This document shows, piece by piece, positions 58,060-64,000 of a stretch of 64,000 bases of DNA; positions within the stretch are counted from its first letter, which is position 1, and every line of letters starts with the position of its first letter. A program made the position numbers and the translations under genes. Location: assembly GCF_039539345.1 (NCBI RefSeq), contig NZ_BAABCY010000099.1:36879-100878 (forward strand). Reading direction: 5' to 3'. Origin of the DNA: Snuella lapsa (GTDB lineage Bacteria; Bacteroidota; Bacteroidia; Flavobacteriales; Flavobacteriaceae). Below the pieces are notes generated by a model. The model searched no databases, was not told where the DNA came from, and saw nothing but the letters and a program-made list of their open reading frames with translations.

Positions 58060-60585
58060 ATGCCTAGATATATACGCATTTCATTCATATTTCTATTAAC
58101 AGTATCCTTTTTGCAAGCACAAAAACCTACTCAACCCACTGCTTCTAAGATATATGAATCCTTACAAAAACTTAATTTTTTAGGTTCCGTACTATATATT
58201 GCTGCACATCCAGATGATGAAAACACACGACTAATTTCTTACATGTCCAATAAGGCAAAAGCAAGAACAGGTTACTTATCCTTAACCCGTGGTGATGGAG
58301 GTCAAAATCTTATTGGTCCAGAAATAAGGGAATTACTTGGAGTCATTAGAACCCAAGAACTTCTTGCTGCCAGACGGGTTGATGGAGGTGAGCAGCTTTT
58401 TACACGAGCCAACGATTTTGGATACTCAAAACATCCAGACGAAACCTTGTCTATTTGGAACAAAGATGAAGTGTTAAGCGACGTTGTATTAGCAATACGT
58501 AAATTTAAACCCGACATTATCATTAACCGTTTCGACCACCGATCGCCAGGTAGTACCCATGGGCATCATACAGCATCTGCCATGTTAAGTATGGAAGCCT
58601 TCGACATTGCTAACGACAACACACAATTTCCAGAACAAATTAATCAAACCAGTACTTGGCAGCCCAAACGCCTATTCTTTAATACTAGTTGGTGGTTTTA
58701 TGGCAGCCAGGAAAAGTTTGAAAAAGCCAATAAAGAAAATATGTTGAGCTTCGACATTGGTGTGTTTTACCCGCTAAAAGGAGTTTCTAATAACGAAATT
58801 GCGGCACTAGCAAGTAGCCAGCATTTATGCCAAGGATTTGGCCGCCTATCTCAGCGTGGTTCCCAAAAAGAATACATTGAGTTTTTAAAGGGTATTCCCA
58901 TAGAGAACAATGAAGATGTTTTCTCTGGAATTGATACTAGTTGGGAACGTATTAAAGGAGGCAAGGCCATTGGTTCAATCCTTTATAAAATTGAAAACGA
59001 ATTTAATTTCAAAGATCCTTCTAAACACATCCCTCAACTACTAGAAGCATACAAACTACTTCAAAATATTAAGGACGAACATTGGAAAACTATAAAAACC
59101 AAGGAGCTTAAGTCTATTATAGAAATGTGTGCCGGGCTGTATTTAGAAGCATCCGCAAACACCAATTGGGCTACCCAAAACGAAACGGTTGATTTAAATA
59201 TTGAAGCCCTTAACAGAAGTAATACTTCCATTGTTCTTGAAAGCATAGACCTTTGGAATGGAGAGCACATCACAAAAAACTTAAACTTACAAAACAATAC
59301 TTCAGAAAAATTCAAGCAAGATTACTACTTATCTACTGAAGAAAATTACAGCACCCCCTATTGGCTAAGTAAAAAAGGTTCTTTGGGCATGTACAAAGTG
59401 GAAAACAAAGGACTTATAGGCCTTCCTGAAACACCAAGAAATGTAGCCGTAAACTTTAATTTAAAAATTAACAATATTCCCATTACCTTTACTAAAGCTG
59501 TTATACAACGCTATTCAAAACCAGATAAGGGAGAACTGTACAGACCGTTTGAAATCATTCCAGAAGTATCTGCAAAAATCAAAGAAAAAGTAATCATCTT
59601 TGAAAACGACACTCCCAAAAAAATTTCAGTAACAGTTAAAGCTGGTCGAGATCGGATACGTGGAACTGTAGAACTATGTACTCCTAGTACTTGGCATGTA
59701 TCCCCTAAGACACAAACGGTAGATATGAACCTTAAAGGAGAAGAACAAACCTTCGAATTTACAGTAACACCTCCCAAAAATCAAGATGAAGGTTATATAA
59801 GCCCTTTAGTAGACATTAATGGAAAAGCATACACTAAAGAGCTTATTGAGATTGCATACGAACACATCCCATTTCAAACCGTCCTTTTACCTAGTGAAAG
59901 TAAAGTAGTGCGTTTAAACATAAAAAAGAAAGGAGAATATATTGGCTATATTCAAGGCGCTGGTGATGTTGTTCCCGAAAGTTTAGAACATATTGGGTAC
60001 CAAGTTGAAACCATTGCACCAGAAAGCATAACCTCTGAAACATTACGCAAGTTTGATGCTATTGTTGTTGGTATTCGTGCCTATAATACAGTTGAAGCCT
60101 TAAAATTTAAACAGGAGATATTATTCAACTATGTCTCGCAAGGAGGCAATATGATCGTACAGTATAATACAAATCGAGGCCTTAAGGTGGACAAACTGGC
60201 TCCATTCGACTTAAAATTGTCAAGAGACCGTGTTACGAACGAGCATGCCAAAGTACACTTTTTGCACCCTGAGCACCCTTTATTAAATCACCCAAACAAA
60301 ATAACGCAACTAGACTTTGAAGGTTGGACACAAGAACGTGGACTGTACTTTCCTGATGAATGGGACGATGCCTTTACTCCTATTCTATCTATGAATGATA
60401 AAAATGAACCTTCAAAAAAAGGTAGTTTGCTTGTTGCCAAATATGGCAATGGCTATTACATATATACAGGATTAAGCTTTTTTAGGGAATTTCCTGAAGG
60501 CGTTTCTGGAGCGTATCGCTTATTTGCCAATATGCTTTCCATTGGAAAAGAAGATTTGAAATTAAAGGCCACATTAAACGATTAA
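58060..60585 (+). CDS. PIG-L/LmbE-family deacetylase, secreted
   Basis: An 841-residue exported protein (signal peptide ending near SFLQAQ). The N-terminal domain is a LmbE-like zinc deacetylase: VLYIAAHPDDENTRLISY (His50, Asp53 region), LSLTRGDGGQNLIGPE, IRTQELLAARRVDGGEQLFTRANDFGYSKHPDET, and NRFDHRSPGSTHGHHTASA with the third metal His. A middle beta-sandwich region (about 380-630) follows, then a C-terminal domain with a class I glutamine-amidotransferase-like look (IGYQVETIAPESITSETLRKFDAIVVGIRAYN). Acts on an N-acetylated sugar, unspecified. Followed by a 36-residue membrane peptide and a symporter, suggesting uptake of the product. Confidence 0.9.
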   Translation: MPRYIRISFIFLLTVSFLQAQKPTQPTASKIYESLQKLNFLGSVLYIAAHPDDENTRLISYMSNKAKARTGYLSLTRGDGGQNLIGPEIRELLGVIRTQELLAARRVDGGEQLFTRANDFGYSKHPDETLSIWNKDEVLSDVVLAIRKFKPDIIINRFDHRSPGSTHGHHTASAMLSMEAFDIANDNTQFPEQINQTSTWQPKRLFFNTSWWFYGSQEKFEKANKENMLSFDIGVFYPLKGVSNNEIAALASSQHLCQGFGRLSQRGSQKEYIEFLKGIPIENNEDVFSGIDTSWERIKGGKAIGSILYKIENEFNFKDPSKHIPQLLEAYKLLQNIKDEHWKTIKTKELKSIIEMCAGLYLEASANTNWATQNETVDLNIEALNRSNTSIVLESIDLWNGEHITKNLNLQNNTSEKFKQDYYLSTEENYSTPYWLSKKGSLGMYKVENKGLIGLPETPRNVAVNFNLKINNIPITFTKAVIQRYSKPDKGELYRPFEIIPEVSAKIKEKVIIFENDTPKKISVTVKAGRDRIRGTVELCTPSTWHVSPKTQTVDMNLKGEEQTFEFTVTPPKNQDEGYISPLVDINGKAYTKELIEIAYEHIPFQTVLLPSESKVVRLNIKKKGEYIGYIQGAGDVVPESLEHIGYQVETIAPESITSETLRKFDAIVVGIRAYNTVEALKFKQEILFNYVSQGGNMIVQYNTNRGLKVDKLAPFDLKLSRDRVTNEHAKVHFLHPEHPLLNHPNKITQLDFEGWTQERGLYFPDEWDDAFTPILSMNDKNEPSKKGSLLVAKYGNGYYIYTGLSFFREFPEGVSGAYRLFANMLSIGKEDLKLKATLND

Positions 60586-60587
60586 AA

Positions 60588-60698
60588 ATGACTGAAAAAC
60601 AATCTCCTAAACAACCTTGGCTTAAATTGTATTCCCTTGTACTAATAGCCAATGCTATCTATTTTATTGTCTTTTACCTCATCATGAAATCTTTTTAG
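60588..60698 (+). CDS. 36-residue single-helix membrane peptide preceding the symporter
   Basis: The frame reads MTEKQSPKQPWLKLYSLVLI followed by ANAIYFIVFYLIMKSF and TAG: a polar, basic N-terminus and one hydrophobic helix of about 20 residues. It starts 2 bases after the PIG-L stop codon and ends 3 bases before the symporter ATG, so it fits exactly between two co-directional genes, which supports translation. It may be a small accessory subunit of the symporter. Such peptides are often missed by gene callers. Confidence 0.68.
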   Translation: MTEKQSPKQPWLKLYSLVLIANAIYFIVFYLIMKSF

Positions 60699-60701
60699 AC
60701 C

Positions 60702-62465
60702 ATGCAAAATTTAAATTGGATAGATTGGACTGTCTTAATTGTAACCCTTTTAGTTATTGTTATTTACGGCACATGGCAAACCCGAGGCAGTAAAAATGTA
60801 CAGGACTACTTAAAAGGAGGCAACACCTCTAAATGGTGGACCATTGGCTTATCTGTTATGGCAACACAGGCCAGTGCCATTACATTTTTATCAACACCAG
60901 GTCAGGCCTTTAATGACGGTATGGGTTTTGTTCAGTTCTACTTCGGTCTCCCTTTTGCCATGGTTATTATTTGTATGGTATTCATACCGCTTTACCATCG
61001 GCTTAAAGTGTATACTGCCTATGAATTTTTGGAAAATCGCTTCGATTTAAAAACACGTACGCTCGCAGCTATTCTTTTTTTGATTCAACGCGGATTGGCT
61101 GCCGGAATTACCATATTTGCCCCGGCCATAATCTTATCGGTTGTATTAGGATGGGACTTACTAACCCTTAATATCATAATAGGGGTTTTGGTAATTATAT
61201 ATACCGTTTCGGGCGGTACGAGAGCTGTAAACGTAACCCAAAAGCATCAAATGGTCGTTATCTTTATAGGCATGCTCGTAGCTTTCTTTATTATTGTTAG
61301 TAAACTACCCCAAGACATAACATTTAGTAAAGCCTTGCACATTGCCGGAGCCAGTGACAAAATGAATATTCTGGATTTCTCGTTCGATTTAAATAACCGC
61401 TATACATTCTGGAGCGGTATTATTGGTGGAACCTTTTTAATGCTCTCATATTTCGGCACCGATCAAAGTCAGGTACAACGTTACTTATCTGGAAAATCAG
61501 TTAAAGAAATGCAATTGGGCTTAATTTTTAACGGACTTCTTAAAGTCCCGATGCAATTCTTTATTTTATTGGTCGGGGTTATGGTTTTTGTATTCTATCA
61601 ATTTAACAAGGCACCTGTTAATTTTAACCCAACAGCATCTGAACTGGTTTTAAATTCAGAATTCGCCGAAGACTACAAAATTCTTCAACAAGAACAAGAA
61701 CAACTTTTCAATACCAAACAAGACCTTATAAAATCGTTTGCTATTTCGAAAGATAATAGTACCCAAGCTCAAATTTCTGAAGCCAACAAAACCCAAAATA
61801 AGATTAGGGACAAAGCCAAATTACTAATCGAAAAGGCTTCCGAAAACCAACAAATAAAGGTTGAAAGTAACGATAAAGATTATGTCTTCATTCATTTTAT
61901 TTTAAATAATCTGCCTCGTGGTCTCATTGGGCTTTTGTTGGCTGTTATTTTAAGTGCAGCCATGTCCAGCACATCCAGTGAACTGAACGCTTTAGGGTCG
62001 ACCACAACCATAGATCTGTACAAACGAAATACCAGTGAAAAAACGGAGACAGAAATGGTTCGTGCCTCTAAGTGGTTTACATTTGGATGGGGAATCATTG
62101 CCATTGGCGTTGCTTGCATTGCAAATTTAGCCGAAAACCTAATTCAGTTAGTTAACATTATAGGTTCCATTTTTTATGGCAATGTTTTAGGCATATTTTT
62201 AATTGCTTTTTTCTTTAAATCTGTTCGAGCTAACGCTGTGTTTTTTAGTGCTCTAATAACGCAGTCTATCATTATTATTCTATTCTTCCTTAACGAATAC
62301 GACTATATAAACCTGCCTTTCTTATGGTTAAACTTTGTAGGCTGTGCTATTGTTATTGCTTTATCTTTATTGGCTTCATTTAAAACTTTAGGCAACAGGG
62401 ATAAAATCATTCAGGTACTAATTACTTTTATCCTAGCCTATTTTGGTTATATCATTTATAACTAA
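60702..62465 (+). CDS. Sodium:solute symporter (SSS family)
   Basis: A 587-residue inner-membrane transporter with about 13 membrane segments of the LeuT fold. Typical segments: STPGQAFNDGMGFVQFYFGLPFAM, TVSGGTRAVNVTQKHQMVV, YFGTDQSQVQRYLSGKSVKEMQ and AVILSAAMSSTSSELNALGSTTTIDLYKR. Between two membrane helices, residues about 303-393 form a hydrophilic, coiled-coil-rich insertion (EFAEDYKILQQEQEQLFNTKQ), larger than a normal loop. Adjacent to a PIG-L deacetylase, so a sugar or amino-sugar derivative is a reasonable substrate guess. Confidence 0.92.
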   Translation: MQNLNWIDWTVLIVTLLVIVIYGTWQTRGSKNVQDYLKGGNTSKWWTIGLSVMATQASAITFLSTPGQAFNDGMGFVQFYFGLPFAMVIICMVFIPLYHRLKVYTAYEFLENRFDLKTRTLAAILFLIQRGLAAGITIFAPAIILSVVLGWDLLTLNIIIGVLVIIYTVSGGTRAVNVTQKHQMVVIFIGMLVAFFIIVSKLPQDITFSKALHIAGASDKMNILDFSFDLNNRYTFWSGIIGGTFLMLSYFGTDQSQVQRYLSGKSVKEMQLGLIFNGLLKVPMQFFILLVGVMVFVFYQFNKAPVNFNPTASELVLNSEFAEDYKILQQEQEQLFNTKQDLIKSFAISKDNSTQAQISEANKTQNKIRDKAKLLIEKASENQQIKVESNDKDYVFIHFILNNLPRGLIGLLLAVILSAAMSSTSSELNALGSTTTIDLYKRNTSEKTETEMVRASKWFTFGWGIIAIGVACIANLAENLIQLVNIIGSIFYGNVLGIFLIAFFFKSVRANAVFFSALITQSIIIILFFLNEYDYINLPFLWLNFVGCAIVIALSLLASFKTLGNRDKIIQVLITFILAYFGYIIYN

Positions 62466-62851
62466 ATACAAAACGTTAAAAACAAAACTATAAACTGCAG
62501 AGTCATCAGATAAGGCAAAATTGCAAATAAATTTGCTCAAGATCTGTTAAGTGTTCACCTGTATTAAATTATGCGCCTTAGCTATAGCTTCCTGAGTTTA
62601 AGAAATTGCAAAGTCCCTAGGTATGAATACAACATATCAACACATTCTTTGTCAAGGTAAAATAACGAATTGACGTTTAATTTTAGTAAAGAACTCATCA
62701 ATCTCCTTGGTACCATGTAAGAACAGCATCGGCTTAATTACTAAACTGAAAAAAGATTAGCTTCATTACTTTTATAATCCTTTATTCTTAAAAAATAACC
62801 CCCGCTAAGCTTTGACCTAACGGGGGTTGCAACTATGTTTTTATTGAATCT
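62466..62851 (-). pseudogene. Intergenic region with possible remnant of an alpha/beta-hydrolase-like gene
   Basis: This 386-base gap has no intact gene. On the minus strand around 62660-62740 a short open stretch reads KPMLFLHGTKEIDEFFTKIK and ends in a stop; a neighbouring frame then stays open for about 25 codons (YLDKECVDMLYSYLGTLQFL). The LFLHGTKE...FVIL look is like the C-terminal part of alpha/beta hydrolases, so this may be a decayed gene with frameshifts. The evidence is thin. The left end of the gap and the terminator at 62791-62828 account for the rest. Confidence 0.25.
62791..62828 (-). terminator. Terminator of the DUF2911 gene
   Basis: An 8-bp GC-rich stem AACCCCCG/CGGGGGTT with a 16-base loop is followed on the minus strand by TATTTTTTAAG, 24 bases after the stop codon. 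Confidence 0.85.
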
Positions 62852-63697
62852 TTATAAAGCCCCCCATTCCTTAAGGGAATCTTTATTCATTTTTACATAA
62901 TCGTCATTACCTGCTTCCTCAGCACCAGCTAAAGATTTTTTAGCTGTAGCAATCGCTGCTTTCTTATCGCCTGCTTTTGCATAGATTAGTGATTGTTGCC
63001 TTAATTGCCAAAAGGCTGGCTTTTTAGTCATGGATATGGCTTTTTCCATCCATTCTTTAGCCTGATTGATATCCTTACCTTCTCTTGAATAATATACTGC
63101 TGCAGCATAATAATCATTTGCAGAAGGTCCATTCATTACCTTGTTTATTGAAGCCGTTACAGTTTTGTCTGTTGGTACTTCAAAAGGTACACCAACATAT
63201 ACATTTTCCCATAACATCCCTAAAACAGCAGAACCACTACTTAAATCATCGAATGTCATAGTAAACGTCTCAACTTTCATGGGCATCTCATAAATTTGGG
63301 CTGTTGCCTTTGCCGCAACTTTCGATTCATCCCATTTTTGAGGTGTTCCCCAGTTATTTGTATCGCTGTAAAAGATAACATCCCATGATGTTTTTCTTGG
63401 TTTTGTAAAGATAGCGTAAGAGCCTGCTTTAACTGTCTTCCCTGCAATTTTCACATCTTCGCCAAATGTAATCATTGTATTTTTGTTAGCTCCCGTACGC
63501 CAAAGTTTATCATAGGGTACTAAATTTCCAAAAATAGTACGTCCTCGCATAGAAGGTCTTGAGTATTCCAGAACAACATCCGTAAGCCCTACTTTTTGCT
63601 CTATTTTAGCAGATGGACTTGGTGCCGGCGTGTCTATTTGAGCATTTACCGAATACATTAAAGCAAATGCCATGACACTTAATAATAGTTTCTTCAT
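62852..63697 (-). CDS. Secreted DUF2911 protein with C-terminal TPR-like region
   Basis: A 281-residue exported protein with signal peptide (MKKLLLSVMAFALMYSVNAQ). DUF2911 occupies about residues 25-175: PSPSAKIEQKVGLTDVVLEYSRPSMRGRTIFGNLVPYDKLWRTGANKNTMITF, VKAGSYAIFTKP, DVIFYSDTNNWGTP. The rest (about 195-281) is helical with TPR-like spacing (YYAAAVYYSREGKDINQAKEWMEKAISMTKKPAFWQLRQQSLIYAKAGDKKAAIATAKKSL). Found widely in Bacteroidota, periplasmic, function unknown. Single-gene unit with its own terminator. Confidence 0.88.
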   Translation of the reverse strand: MKKLLLSVMAFALMYSVNAQIDTPAPSPSAKIEQKVGLTDVVLEYSRPSMRGRTIFGNLVPYDKLWRTGANKNTMITFGEDVKIAGKTVKAGSYAIFTKPRKTSWDVIFYSDTNNWGTPQKWDESKVAAKATAQIYEMPMKVETFTMTFDDLSSGSAVLGMLWENVYVGVPFEVPTDKTVTASINKVMNGPSANDYYAAAVYYSREGKDINQAKEWMEKAISMTKKPAFWQLRQQSLIYAKAGDKKAAIATAKKSLAGAEEAGNDDYVKMNKDSLKEWGAL

Positions 63698-64000
63698 ATT
63701 TGATTTGAATTAGTTAACGTTAATGATTGATATAAAAATACGTATTCCTAAATTCTAAATTGTTAACAAAAGCTTAAATTAAGAGATTGTATATTTGTCA
63801 AAGGAATAAAAACCTTAATAATTTAAATGTGAGAACGAGTATAACGAGCGTTTACATCCGTTCAAAACTCGTAATTAATTTAATATCAAATTACTGCCAA
63901 ATTTTAAACGAATGAAACCCTCATTACGCTGCAAAATAATTTTAAAGGAATCCGTCACAAAAGGGTATGAATAAGTAAAGAAAAAACCCGTCTATTTGTT
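63698..64000. other. Intergenic end of window with a possible + strand promoter and structured segment
   Basis: No gene is supported in these 303 bases. TATATTTG (63790-63797) matches a + strand -7 element, without a well-placed -33. Downstream, ACGAGT near 63834 can pair with ACTCGT near 63875 around an inner AACG/CGTT pairing. A 20-codon frame starts at ATG 63912. The last bases, read on the minus strand, are GACGGGTTTTTT, like the 3' side of a terminator whose other arm is outside the window. Confidence 0.3.

Noticed and set aside
1..64000. tRNA genes, CRISPR arrays, insertion sequences, prophage genes
   Set aside because: No cloverleaf with CCA-side features, no regular spacer arrays, no transposase or integrase frames were seen on either strand.

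Overview
The window is chromosomal DNA from a member of the Bacteroidota, most likely a marine-type Flavobacteriaceae. Several things point there: low GC; proteins with C-terminal type IX secretion (T9SS) sorting domains; promoter -7 elements of the form TAnnTTTG paired with a TTG/TTTG -33 element; a bS6-bS18-bL9 operon without ssb or priB; TonB-dependent receptors with ECF sigma/FecR regulation; and many lineage-typical families (DUF6495, DUF4252, DUF5777, DUF2911, fused CcsBA). I saw no tRNA, rRNA, CRISPR array, insertion sequence or prophage. This reads as core and lineage-specific genome rather than an island.

Layout. 1-2527: the 3' end of a large T9SS surface protein and a small secreted paralogue of its C-terminal module. 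2649-15969: housekeeping (hisS, rpsF-rpsR-rplI, a LytTR response regulator, priA, a YihY-family membrane protein, nadC, rlmH, a ribosome hibernation factor, a glycosyltransferase, a haem-binding protein, purB). 15977-21528: a small membrane protein, an ECF sigma/anti-sigma/DUF4252 operon with a likely sigma-specific promoter, an S41 lipoprotein protease and a CARDB secreted protein. 21637-31365: a corrinoid salvage locus with btuB under a cobalamin riboswitch, cobUTSC, btuFCD and two Dph6-like PP-loop ATPases. 31450-35368: a GH109-like oxidoreductase and a large membrane-spanning transcription regulator. 35556-38972: rmuC between inverted copies of an intergenic repeat, then a SatD-DUF3307-thioesterase operon behind three 28-bp operator-like repeats. 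38978-44099: a FecA-type TonB receptor with FecR and sigma factor, and a divergent Asp-rich lipoprotein. 44238-51148: an OB-fold protein, a DNRLRE surface protein, a DUF5777 barrel, two c-type haem lipoproteins and YceI, next to the cytochrome c maturation gene ccsBA. 51334-63697: truncated haemoglobin, a His-rich lipoprotein, a DUF2520/kdsC/UbiA/maf operon, MscS, CorA, a PIG-L deacetylase, a 36-residue membrane peptide with a sodium:solute symporter, and DUF2911.

How they work together. The B12 locus covers outer-membrane uptake (BtuB), periplasmic capture and inner-membrane import (BtuFCD), and nucleotide-loop assembly (CobU, CobT, CobS, CobC). It contains no corrin-ring synthesis genes, which fits salvage of cobinamide or other corrinoids. 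The 44-51 kb region links envelope c-type haem proteins to their maturation system. The most unusual items are the PI-PLC-like/LamG/transmembrane/SARP-like regulator at 32966-35368, the 28-bp periodic operator array upstream of the SatD gene, the paired PP-loop ATPases in the B12 locus, and the DUF5777-cytochrome-YceI cluster. Function calls rest on motifs read by eye; no database search was run.
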